Below the pieces are notes generated by a model. It was given only the letters and a program-made list of their open reading frames with translations. It searched no databases and was not told where the DNA came from. Made by a program: the position numbers and the translations under genes. DNA of 64,000 nucleotides from Ischnura elegans (Eukaryota > Arthropoda > Insecta > Odonata > Coenagrionidae), in the NCBI RefSeq assembly GCF_921293095.1, contig NC_060248.1:136226972-136290971 (forward strand), given 5' to 3'. Below are positions 25,124-36,556 of this stretch, one piece after another. Every line of letters starts with the position of its first letter. The stretch's first letter is position 1.

Positions 25124-25375
25124 GTTGAATGAAATAAAATAACTTTGTTTTATTCCACACTTTATTTTAAATAGTACGACCCGGGTTTCAACATCTAGTG
25201 TTATCATCAGGTACAATTAGATGCTTTGATCCCCCCCCCTTCCACCCACGTTTACCTATTTAAGAGCGTGCCACCTATCTAATTGTACCTGATGATAACA
25301 CTACATGTTGAATCCCGGGTCGCACTATTTAAAATAAAGTGTGGAATAAAACAAAGTTATTTTATTTCATTCAAC
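25124..25375. repeat. Foldback (MITE-like) element with 99-bp inverted arms
   Basis: Left arm 25124-25222 and right arm 25277-25375 are reverse complements differing at 3 of 99 positions by hand count, separated by a 54-bp spacer with a C-run. Each arm holds CGACCCGGG and TTATCATCAGGTAC. I could not find a flanking duplication. The near-identity of the arms suggests young age or arm-to-arm conversion. Confidence 0.85.
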
Positions 25376-25739
25376 AATGAAACACTTCCACAGAATAACG
25401 CCTGAGCCCGTGTATTATATTAATAATAGCTTCCATTTGATAAAATTTCATAATCACGTAGAAAATCTTGATAAGCCCTTTTCAAAACTCATTACCTTGC
25501 GGTATTAACGTATTATGGATACACTACGAATTACGGGATTACGAGAATAAGATGAAGAAAATAGAATGTAAAACAGAGGTATTTTTAAAAAGTAATTCTT
25601 TTATCGGACTAAAATTTCATCATTTCCTCGTAACATCTGGGATGTCTTGATTTATAAAAATAATGGCGTCACTCGATATGACGACTACTTAACTGCGTTT
25701 ACCTTTTTCCATTGTTCTAACCATGCATACAGTGTGGGA

Positions 25740-25820
25740 AACATACTGTTGCATGCTGGTGATTGTTTCACCCCCTGCCAAACACGCTACAGGTGGCTCG
25801 CAGGGTATTTATTCTGTAGA
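25740..25820 (+). repeat. LINE 3'-tail fragment
   Basis: TTGCATGCTGGTGATTG followed by CACCCCCTGCCAAACACG closely matches 28717-28775, the tail of the CR1/L2-like LINE fragment there. It is read as another 3' end of the same family with the coding part lost. Confidence 0.5.
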
Positions 25821-25956
25821 CAGAGGTGTATGAAACAAGGAGAGGTCCGAAAGACAGCGTAGTTAAAGGCCGACTCTTCGGCGATCCATTTCAAAAAGCG
25901 TTGATGGATGGGTAAGGCAGAAAAATGGTATTTTCTGCTTTGCGAAGTCAATGGTG

Positions 25957-26393
25957 ATATTGTAGCGCAGTTATGTAGCGAGGTTATGTAGCGCCGTTAT
26001 TTAGCACGGTTATGTAGCGGGGTTATGTAACGAGATTATGTAGCGCAGTTATGTAGCGCTGTTATGTAGTGCAGTTATGTAGCACGGTTATGTAGCGCAG
26101 CTATGTAGCTCACTCATGTAGCGAGGTTATGTAGCCCAGTTATTTAGCGCAGATATGTAGTTCATACATGTACCACAGTTTCGTAGCACAGATTTGTGGC
26201 ACGCTTTAAGCGCATTTTTCTAGTGCGGTTATGTAATGCAGATTTGCAACGCAGTTAAGTTACAGATTTTGGTAGTGCATTTTTGTAGCAATTTTTCTAG
26301 CGCAGTTTTTATCCCAGTTTTGTAGCGCAGTTTTATATTTCAGTTTTTTAGCACATTTTTGTAACGCAGATTTACACCGCAGAAACTTTCCTA
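25957..26393 (+). repeat. 13-bp minisatellite, consensus GTAGCGCAGTTAT
   Basis: About 33 tandem 13-bp units. The first 18 or so are well conserved around GTAGCGCAGTTAT. Later units drift to GTAGCGCAGTTTT-like forms with a few units joined by indels. The 13-bp period is not a multiple of three and shows no coding logic. Confidence 0.9.
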
Positions 26394-26403
26394 CACCACA
26401 GTC

Positions 26404-26765
26404 AAAGTAGAACTGAGGGTATGACACACGTTTTAAAAAAGCTAGAAGTTCCGATGAATTGTCTACCTAAACTACCCTATCTTCATCGTATCTGCTTCAT
26501 AAACTTTCTAGTACTTACTATAGGTGCCGAACATGAGATTGTCACGCGATCCATAATTTTCGTCCATAAAATTTAGATTATTTAGTTGCCATCAGATGTT
26601 ATGCCCTAGCTTCATGATTAGTAGTTATGTTAAGTCACTGAACACTGTATTATTAGCCATATTTATGAACATTATTCTCTGCTTCTCAAGAAGAAAACAT
26701 TTGATGGATATAAAGTAGAACTGAGGGTATGATACACATTTTAAAAAAGCTTGAAGTTCCCGTGG
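26404..26765 (+). repeat. Direct repeat pair about 310 bp apart
   Basis: AAAGTAGAACTGAGGGTATG at about 26406 and again at about 26715 begins about 45 bp of near-identical sequence ending AAGTTCC. The intervening DNA is unrelated. This could mark the ends of an element or a partial duplication. Confidence 0.55.
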
Positions 26766-26769
26766 AAAT

Positions 26770-28040
26770 ACCCCCAAGACGGTCAAAGGCTCCACTCCGC
26801 GGTGTCACAAAACGACCGTTTTCGAAGTAGAATCCTGAGGGTCAGGGATCGGAGAGTGAAGAAGGTATAAGGGTCTCAGCTGGTATCTTTCTGGTAGGTC
26901 TTTTTGTATGAGTCCCAGGAAAACAACTCACTTTTTCGAGGTTTGAACGCTTTTAATAGAAGTTTGGTCTTCGATCGTATCCAAAGAAAACGGAATCAAC
27001 TTCGATGAAACGTGCAATTACATCGCATGAAAAACCTCCACTGTCTTCACCATAGACCATTTGAGAATCGGTGTCTTGAAGAAAAACATAAAAACGGTGA
27101 ATGGTGAGCGTTAAAACCCAAACAGCTTCAATAACCTTACCGCGTCGCGGCTAATCCAACTCCCGACGCGCGGAGACGAACCCTGCCGCGCGGTCGAAAA
27201 ATCAATGTCATTTCCGGCGACGCAAACTTATTTCAAAGAAAACTGCATAAACACCTTAATAAATTTTCAACAAATGCTCTCATATAAGTTACTCCGCGCG
27301 ACCTTGCCGAAAACCTATTTGAAACTCTACCTAAATGTAAAACTTTGTCGAAAAACAGTATCCGCCATTTTGTTACTGCACGGTAAGAATTTCTGGACGG
27401 TATTCTTTAAGATTACGGAATATTAAAGAAAAAACACCATGCCAACAGATTATGTGGTTTTTTATTTCGCAAGAATCCACCCATAACTTCACCATCCACT
27501 TACTTTGGAAGATTTTCAGAGAAAATTGAAGACGGGCGTTTTTATGGAAATTTGCTCACGTTTGAGCCTCTGTATCTCAGTAACGGGTAGGATCTATGTC
27601 AAATGAAGTACATATCCATAAATTTCAATCATTTCTGAGTATACCTGCGAAGTTTCAAGTTTATAACTCAAAAAAAGCCATTTTGTAATTTTGTCCGGCT
27701 TTTTCCGATTTCCGCCCACTGTGCACCGGGTAATTTCAGGTACGTGGTATCTTTTACGTAAGATTCATTATCTGTATATTGTCACGTTGATCATGAAGTA
27801 CATTGTTTGCAGTTAGTTTGCGGCGATTTTGCCGGAGTTACGCAGGAGACGGTGTCAAAAATAATTATGGTATAGTTTTTGCTTAGTTTGCTGCTTGTAT
27901 GAACGTTTTCTTTCCATTCGTAGGGGAAGAGTTATAAGGTATTTCATGACAAATATTTGGTAATCGTTATAGAGTATCAGTAATGACCTGGTGGCATTAT
28001 TACCTCGTTACATGAAGTTACCAAGTTCAGCGGAAGATAC
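26770..28040. other. Anonymous intergenic DNA
   Basis: 27130-27200 contains CpG-rich segments (GACGCGCGG, GCCGCGCGG). No open frame with a recognisable domain; nothing else assigned. Confidence 0.4.
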
Positions 28041-28065
28041 TTCTAGTTGCAATTGATCTTTTTAT

Positions 28066-28195
28066 GAAAAAGGTCAATTTCCTGGAATAGTGGGTTGGAT
28101 AGACTGCACCCATGTTCCGATTGTGAGTCCGGGGGGAGAGTTAGGCAAATTGCACAGAAAACGGAAGGGGTGTTTCCGTTAAATGTGCAGGTATG
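28066..28195 (+). pseudogene. PIF/Harbinger-type DDE transposase fragment
   Basis: FYEKGQFPGIVGWIDCTHVPI followed by VSPGG and a RKRKG block matches the first catalytic-Asp region of Harbinger transposases (GxIDGTHIPI...NRKGYxSxNVQ). Asp of IDCTH would be the first acidic residue. A one-base deletion near 28173 shifts the frame before PLNVQ. The rest of the nuclease and the Myb-like protein are absent, so it is a dead scrap. Confidence 0.6.
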
Positions 28196-28369
28196 TATAT
28201 TTACCAATTTATCATCATTATGTTGCACCAAGGTGATAGATATGTTGTTGGTGTTACACTACTAATTTTTTAAAGTTTCTCCTGCATTACTTTTTAGAAT
28301 CCAATGATTTCATTATTGTTTTTAGACTCCGTATAGATGAAGGAGTTGGACGCAATAATTATCTATCGT

Positions 28370-28790
28370 GGAATAAACATATTCGGGAAATAAAAGGTCA
28401 AGCTAATCTTAAATTAGGTTTTCTTTAAAAGGATACTAGGAAAGTGTTGCAACAAAGTGAGAAAAATTAGCTACTTCTCTCTCGTTAGACCCCATTTCGA
28501 ATAGTACCTACCCATGTTGTGCTCGTCAAGAAATAGGCTTGGAAACAGAGATAGAATGCGTACAGAACAGAGCTGCCAGGTACCTAAAAATCTGTTACGA
28601 AGGTCTTGTTGGTGTAACTGACCTCTTAGAACAACTCGAAAGGAATCTATGTAATATTAATCAAATCCAAAAGCAGTTTATTTTCTGACGAAGGTAGCCA
28701 TATCTCTTTTGTGTGCCGCATGCTGGTGATTGATCACCCCCTGCCAAACACCTCCGTAGGTGGTTTGCAGAATAATATGTAGTGATAGGT
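28370..28790 (+). pseudogene. CR1/L2-like LINE, C-terminal end of ORF2 and tail
   Basis: LSWNKHI-like sequence is followed by SLVRPHFE, RAARYL and LVGVTDLLEQLERNL in shifted frames with stops. The tail contains GCATGCTGGTGATTGATCAC. It is the same family and orientation as 57595-57960. Confidence 0.65.
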
Positions 28791-28799
28791 ATTGCCTTG

Positions 28800-30079
28800 A
28801 TTCTGTTTTCTCCCTAGGCAATGGAAGACCCTCGATAATAGCGTCAATTATATAAACCTACTTTTACTGATTAATTCGGATTTTAATGGCTTATTGAGTC
28901 TCTATTAGTATATCTTTGCTACAGAAATTTTAAAAATTTTCATTCATCAAGACGCCTGATAAATAACCAGTCGTTTAAGAAACTGAAAAGGGGAGGGGGT
29001 AGGCCCGCAGCCAAGGGGGGCTTTGGAAGCTTCAAACCCCCCAAAATTTATCAACCCCAAACTCTCGACATTTTTTCCGTAACGGCGACACGTCAGCTGA
29101 GGACACCACTAGCCGAGCTATCTGACCATCCATTTTTCGAAGAATTGATTTGAAGGGAGTACACCGAAGACTTAACCACCCAAACATTTCGGGGAGAAGG
29201 GGCTTTGAAGTTTATCCCAACTGCAACATTTCTTCCGTAAAATAACCGTTATTAGTGCATACAATGAGAAAAATTAATCAGTAATTTAACCAATATCACC
29301 GTGCAACCTAAACGAACAGGCTCGTTACCCTTGAGCGGTTAGCCTTTCCCCCCGAATTTTTTTCTCCTTTGGCAATTACCCGCAGTTAATACATTTGCGG
29401 AAGACACCGCTACCCCAGGGGCACCAATCTTCTGACATTTCACACTTCGACGCAGTTACATTCCATCATGTATGTCAATGACCAACGATTAATTTAAATA
29501 TTCAGCATTATTCAAGCGAAGTGTATAGCTGATTTAATGTTTGGTTTCCCAGAGGGCGCAAATTCACAAAAGGGGCATACAGGCAACCCGCATAACACCC
29601 AAGCACCCCTGAAGCGTATTGCTATTAAATGGTATTTGGAGGAGGCAACGGACCTCTAAGGTTGTCTGCACCATGAGGAAAGGATAGGCAAGGAAGGGTG
29701 GAGAGAAACCGGGCGTCCGCATGAGTTTACTCTTAATGAAAGGTGCAAAGGGGACTACGGCTTCATGTCCCATTCGTGTTGCACTTGAAATATCTTTCTC
29801 ACAGCATTCAAGCAGGGATCGGGTAGTCTATGAAAATTCTCTGCCTCCGCCGAGATTAGTACCGGAGCCCACGGGGTGGGAAGCCAACACATCAACCCGA
29901 TCCCCTGGAAACATATTTCAGTCTGCTTCCCTGACGGAGGTACCCTTGTTAGTACCCTTGGGAAAAAATGCAAAAATCGTTTACACGCATATGTTTAAAA
30001 GTGCTTATGGGGATAATGTATTTCTTTCCCCCAATTAAATCATTGAGCTAAAATCCCAAAATTGATTTTATGCTAACAA
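28800..30079. other. Intergenic stretch with possible MITE end
   Basis: 28990-29050 has a GGGGGG/CCCCCC pair around GCAGCCAAGGGGGGC, resembling MITE subterminal blocks, but no partner end or duplication was found. Open frames at 29.6-30.0 kb on both strands have no domains. Confidence 0.35.
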
Positions 30080-33003
30080 AGAAATTTGCCAACTACTTCA
30101 TCCACACTACATTACATACAATCATTTGTCCTTAACATACCTACCTATCAACAATATACCCATCTTATGTCTAAACAGCAAACTCCTATCACCCAAATTT
30201 CATACTCTCATTCACAGCACACCAATCTCTCATTCTCATTAAATATCACATACTTATACATTCATACAAAATAACAGACTCTGTATACTCAAAATTGTAT
30301 GATCGCATTTACAATAAACAACATACTCATCATGCTACATAAAAAAACCCTCATTCACACTAAAAACATAACCTAATCACATTAAACAAGCATCATTGTT
30401 CACAATAAATTAGACACCCTAATTTTCACTCTTCAACATGCTCACATCATTCTCACTAAATTACATACCACCACTCAAAAAAATATGCCCTCTACTAACA
30501 AACAAAAATAGCATTCAATAAATTTTTCTACAGCAGTATGTTAACTAAGAAGATATTTTGAGGTAAAGTTGTGAAATTTTTCTTAATTAACTATATCAAG
30601 GGAGAGTCTGAAATTGAAATGGAAACTATATTGGTTTTAGCAGGTCCATATAATAAAAAGAAATTTCAAGTTTTCACTTCTCACGTTTAAGTATAAACTG
30701 AATAGACAGTAAGAGTTTAATATATTGAATGAAACAATATCTATGATTATTATGAATTATTAATATATTTATATATATAAATTATTTATAATAAAAAAAT
30801 GAAAGAATGTTTTTTCAAAGCGAAAATTACAAAAACAGGCATTTTAAATTATTTCTCACAGTAGCGAATGAGCTCCGCAGATATTAAAGATTACACATCT
30901 TTAGATTTTATAGAAATTAACAAGGTACACACTTGAATAGAAAAACGAAAATTCCATTTGCAAACATTAACAATTGGTTATTTGAATTTTAGTAACAATG
31001 ATTAGTCAAACAATTGAAATAAACAAAATATTGGTTTTGGCAGGGTAAGATAAAAGAAGTATTCGTTTTTCAAATTATTTATTTATCAAATTAGAGCATA
31101 AAATATGTGAATGAGTTGGTCAGTTAATAATGGTTGAATGATAAAATTTAGTTAAAAATAGCAATATGAACAATTACATATAAAATGAAAATGCAATATT
31201 TGTACAAGTAATAAATAATATAAATAAGTGTTTTAAATTTTGATTTCTCACAATAACAAATTGCACAAGATGTGTATCATGTGTAAAATTGGTGTAACAA
31301 GTCATTTAACTGAAAATATATCAAGGCGCACATAGTAATTAAAATATTATTTATTGTAGATAAAATTGACAAGTTAATTAATATACGTGGTGCTTAAAAC
31401 AGGAATTACAAATATACGAGGAACAAATATAAATTACTTGAGATTAAAACTGAGGAAATTAGAACTCTGACACATGGAAATAATATCATATACACTATGA
31501 TAAATACACTTACATCACCAACTGCATTAGCCAGCGGAAAGTCATGCGTGTAAACTAATTCATCAATTTTACACTTTGAAATAATAAAAGCGTTTTCATT
31601 CGCTCAAAGTAGTCCGCTAATACTGTGAAAAATACTAGCAAAATAATAGTCTTAATAAAATGTGGCAATTTTGTATAGATCATCTTCAAAATCTATGATA
31701 AACATGACTGTCCGCTGTTACACCCCCTCTCCACGTTGAGGACGCAGTTGGATTTGAGGGGGACATGCACTACACTACACTACACAAAGTCCACCATAAA
31801 ACCAAGCACTACATCTACGGTTCAAAAATGCAATAAGAACACCGAAAGTATGTATTCCCACCATGTAACACACCCTAAATCACACTAAAGATCACACTGA
31901 CATTCAAGCAAAATTATTACCTTCATTCACTCTAAATATAATTCTCTCATTCACCCAAAATTCATACCAAAGTTCACATTGAATCTCATTCACTCATTCA
32001 CATTTATCAAATACTAACACTCACAATAAATGAACTAGAATTCGCATTAAATTACACACTCATTCACGCCAAAGCAATACCCTCATTAATACTAAATAAC
32101 ACTCACTCATCCATACTAAATTAAATACTCTCGTTCACACTAAAGCATAGGTATACCAATGCTCACACTAAATAAAATTCATTCATTCACACTAAAAAAA
32201 TACCCTTATTCACGCTTAATAACATACTTAATTCAACACTTATTTAATAACCTCATTAACACTGAATATCATTCACACTACGTAAATACCCTTATTCACA
32301 CCAAATAATATAACGTATTTCGCAATACTCATACCTATATTCATACTAAAAACATGTCCTCATTCACACCAAATAGCAAACTCTCATTCATACTAAATTT
32401 ATACTTTCATTCGCAATATGTAAAATACCTAATCTCATTCACACTAAATCACATACCGTCTTTTACGCTAAATAACATGTCCTCATTCATACTTAATAAC
32501 AACTCTCATCCACACAATAAATAGCATACGTAATCTCATTCAGACTAAATTAATAACCTAAATCATACCTAAGAACATACCATCACTCACACTAAATGAC
32601 ATTCTCTCATTCGCACTAAATTTATACCCTCATTCACACTAAATCGTGTACCAATTTTCACACTAAATAACACACTCACATTCATACTAAATTAATAAGC
32701 TCATTCACACAATGTAACATACGTAATATCATTCATACTAAATTATTAAACTTATTCATACCAAAGAACATACAATCATACACACTAAAAAACATGTTCT
32801 CATTCACACAAAATAATATAATCACATAACCCTATAACCATAATAACCCTGTCATTCACACCTAATGATATAATCACATTCACACCAAATGGCATAGCTC
32901 ATTCACTCCATACAGAACACCCTTAATTTAATACTCTCAATCACACCATCTCACATTTTCTCATCCACACTTTATCACATTCCCTCATTCACTCTTAATC
33001 ACA
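30080..33003. repeat. Degenerate 23-26 bp satellite, two blocks, G-depleted on the plus strand
   Basis: Blocks at about 30080-30530 and 31850-33003 are built from drifting units around CACTAAATAACATACCTC and ATTCA, with unit lengths of 23-26 bp. The plus strand is almost free of G through both blocks. They are split by about 1.3 kb of AT-rich DNA (30540-31850), which itself looks like an old tandem duplication of period near 400 bp (for example ATTGGTTTTAGCAGG near 30632 and ATTGGTTTTGGCAGG near 31031). Noncoding. Confidence 0.8.
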
Positions 33004-33518
33004 GATAGCAAAAAAATCAAAAAGGCAAATGCATTTGGAATAAATACAACATGTAGAACAATATAAAATCAACGTCTGCACACGGCCTATCTTCATCGCT
33101 TGAGTCTTCAAACACTGAAAGTTTCACTTGTATCTTCAACTCTTGAGGCTTCAGATCTTCAGGTGTCACTCTATGCAATTAGTCCCATTCCTCATTTTGC
33201 TGAGTTCCTTTGTCACTTCACTGAGTCAATGCAAGGCAGTCTACGATTCTCAATGCTCCGAAAGCTGCTGATACTACAGGGCCCGTAATTGAAGGCTACC
33301 GTACTCCTCCTATTGTAGGAAAAACATCAAATATACTCAACAATAATATAAAAAGGTAATGCAAAAAGGACATGAAAAATACTGCTTTCTTGGAAATGAA
33401 TAATATTATTTTATAGTCCAGACATTTGAGCAATTTTACCTTTGGAAATTAGAAAGACTAAATGGCATAGGGGGTTGTAATTTGACCCTGAGATTTGAAT
33501 TTCAGGGAGTGAAGATTA

Positions 33519-34210
33519 GAAAACCCATCTTTGCATTGTTTGTATATATTCATTGCCGCAGTTACTTTGTGGAACCGACCCTTAACGTTCCAGAAATAGA
33601 TTTTACATTTCATTGGGGAAGTTGTTTCATTATAGCTTCATTTGACTCCAAATTCTTCAAGGGCACAACAAATACCTATCATTAAAAAAATTAAAGTGTA
33701 CGATGGCGTTGTTGATGTTTCTATGTTTAAAGTGAGGAAGTAAAACTCATGAGAATTGAATTCCAGGATTCAAGGGCGTACGCAAGATCAAAACTAGAGT
33801 GGCGGGGTGAGCCATTTTGAAATTATTCGCTCAGGAAAAAATTTATATTTTGTTTTATTCTAGTATCACTTTTCTTGGATTGAAAGAAAATTTGCTGTAA
33901 ATATTCATTTATAACAACCTTTACTTTCACTTGTACGGTGGGAGGGTGGCAGCTGCATCCCTCTGGGCACGCACATGCCACAGACTGCAGATTTGAAAAT
34001 CCTTCTATAGTTTGTTTGTGTAGATTCTTTACCGCAGTCACTTTGTGGAACCGACCCTTAACATTCCAAAAATAGATTTTAAATTGAGTTGGGGAAGTTG
34101 TTTGATTATAGTTTCATTTGATTCCAAATTCTTCAACTGCGCAACAAATACTTTAAAATATGAAAATGTACGATGGCATTGTTAAAATTTCTAAATAAAA
34201 AGTGTGGATA
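33519..34210 (+). repeat. Direct duplication of about 210 bp
   Basis: 33545-33720 and 34010-34185 share long matches, including ACTTTGTGGAACCGACCCTT and, later, GTACGATGGC. Between them sits GGCGTACGCAAG and unrelated sequence. A lone MITE end, GGGGGCGCAGCTGGTAATT, follows at about 34210, so the duplication may be linked to MITE activity. Confidence 0.65.
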
Positions 34211-34734
34211 CACGGGGGCGCAGCTGGTAATTAAGGCTAAGTAATTAAGGAAAATATTTTATGACCTAACACACCCTCAAATGTTTTGTAAAATCTTAAC
34301 TATTAGTTATTTTTGATTATTGATTCCATACATTTATTTAGACAAATGAAATCAAAGCAATCTATAAAATTTAAGGTCTAATTTTAAAAGAAATATAATC
34401 GTAAGCATTAGATAGAACTTTTCTATAATAAGATCAAGAGCGACGCTTTTCTTAACCGGTAAACCATTGCCTAACGAAATGGGTATATTTCACATTTCGC
34501 CATCAAACTGAGGGCCGTGTTACAGAACGCAATCAATCCAAATCAAGGGGTATCTATTCCTCGATCCTGGCTAAAAATACTTATAGAGTTGTCGAAACTC
34601 GGGTCGTTATATGCAATTGCATTACGTGAAACATACAAAGGGTTTTTATTTTATTTTACTTCTCAGACAGCAATTTGGTATCAGTCGAACTCAATCGATG
34701 TCCAAATATCGGAACATAGAATTAATGAATTATT

Positions 34735-34985
34735 CAGTGGCATAGCCAGGAATTTTGTTCGAGGGGGGAATTTCTGAAAAACCGGGCACTAAGTAACTGG
34801 GTTTTAAACGAATTTTAAAAATTTTCACGATCGAAAAAACCTGAATTGTTAAATAAACATTTTGTAAAACCTGATTTTTCAATAGTTCGTTTTATTTTAT
34901 GAAGGACAATAATTGCGTTTTTATATTTCGGGGGGTCCAGACCTCCCAGACCGCTGGGTGAATAATTCCGCTGGCTACGCCACTG
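34735..34985 (+). mobile_element. hAT-type MITE, CAGTGGCATAGCCAGG-end family
   Basis: 251 bp with terminal inverted repeats CAGTGGCATAGCCAGGAATT and its complement at the right end (GGCTACGCCACTG). It is bounded by a perfect 8-bp duplication GAATTATT (34727-34734 and 34986-34993). It carries internal G/C blocks and no coding capacity. Confidence 0.9.
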
Positions 34986-34993
34986 GAATTATT

Positions 34994-36247
34994 CACTTAA
35001 ATAGTATTTGATGAGTTATTATTTAAAAAAAAAATTAAAAATGAACTACACGTGCCCACCCCTATCAGTGGAAATTGTATTATGAATGCCAAAAATCTGA
35101 CACTTCTCTCCTTAAACCCTCCGTCTTTTGCATGAACTTTGATCTGACATCAACATCGCAGGCAATTCTATCCCGAAATTGTTCGTCACATGTTTCATTC
35201 TTGAAAACAATTGTCCCAACAAGTATCTTTCTCACGTGTCAATGAGCTTCCAAAGGCCTCGCGTACCCTATCCAGCAAATTACATGAGATCCATGGCAGA
35301 AGTAATTTTTGCTCGAGCATGACCCTTTCTCGAATCCTTCCTCACCCTATATAGATAATCCTGGCCCTCGAAAGAGAACGACACAGCATGAGGTTCTTCC
35401 AGAAGATTTGCTCAGTCGTAGTACATTTTATTACTTTACTAATTCTGTAATTCAGAGCTAAATAAATAAACTAATCGTGCTCCTCGCGGTGGAACTCCTC
35501 AAGTGCCTCTTTTGTTCGAGGTCACAAGAATAACGATTTTACGAGAAGTGATAAGATTTCAATGGACTGCATCCAGAAGATTGGCAACGCTGAAGCTATT
35601 CAAAAGGGAGAGGCACTCCGATATGTTCCACACAATGCAATACTACATAACTACCCGAGTTGCGTCTAATTCGTAGGCACTTCAAGCGAGGTGCGAGCCA
35701 CTTCTCCCCTGATTAATTGCAGATAGTCAGAGGCACAATTTTCTCCCCCTACTCCGAATTTTTCACTTGTCCACATGGATGTGGATTACTGACGGCAAGG
35801 TTTCAATAGGTTATTTGGAAGGGTGTGACTATTCACCAACTTAAATATATTTCTCTAAATACTTGCTTCTTACTTGATGGATAAGAGTAGTCGAGCTAAT
35901 CGTAGGCCAAACACACGCTGTGACAGCATTTATAAGCTAGTCGGATCATGAATTTAATATAATTACCCAAATAATGACAAAACAGTCAGGAACGATCAGG
36001 CATCTACAGTAAAGAGCACTAATGTATCAGTAGTCAAGTACCATAGCTTTAGGAATAAAATCCCATGTTCACATCATCCAATAGATGGCACTGAATTGAC
36101 TTCGATTTATATCGCCTTCGTTGGAAAGAAAACGCGTTTGCCTACTTTACACGAGTATAGCGCAATATCTGTCCAATTCCTATGCTCAAGATCATCCTAT
36201 AAATCATCGCAGCTGTTGTTATATGACCCTAATTAAATTTTTCATTG
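34994..36247. other. Anonymous intergenic DNA
   Basis: No open frame with a recognisable domain and no repeat structure that I can see. Confidence 0.4.
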
Positions 36248-36255
36248 CTTCAGAG

Positions 36256-36548
36256 CAGGGGCGGATTCAATATTAAATTTCTGGAGGGGGTTCATGACCT
36301 GGGTCCTGGTAGTATGGATTATAGGGGTTATAGGGGCGTTTTTTTAGTCATAAGTGCTACACTATGCGATAAATACAACTCTAAATTCTCTCTTGTTTGG
36401 GACTTGTTGCCTTGAATTTGTATTTTTATATACACTCCCTTTGCTCCTTGACAAAGAAACAAAAAATATTAAACTAATTAAAATTACTCGTTTGATAAAA
36501 TTTGAGGGTGGCTCTTGACCCCTGTTATCTTCCCTAAATGCGCCCCCG
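36256..36548 (+). mobile_element. hAT-type MITE, CAGGGGCGGATTC end
   Basis: Left end CAGGGGCGGATTC, right end GCGCCCCCG. The flanking octamers cttcagag and attcaggg match at 6 of 8 positions, as expected for an aged hAT duplication. The interior is AT-rich and noncoding. Confidence 0.6.
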
Positions 36549-36556
36549 ATTCAGGG

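Noticed and set aside
25957-26393. CRISPR-like array
   Set aside because: Units are contiguous 13-bp tandem repeats with no unique spacers, in a eukaryotic genome.
28990-29060. MITE with G and C runs
   Set aside because: Suggestive subterminal blocks only; no terminal repeats or duplication found.
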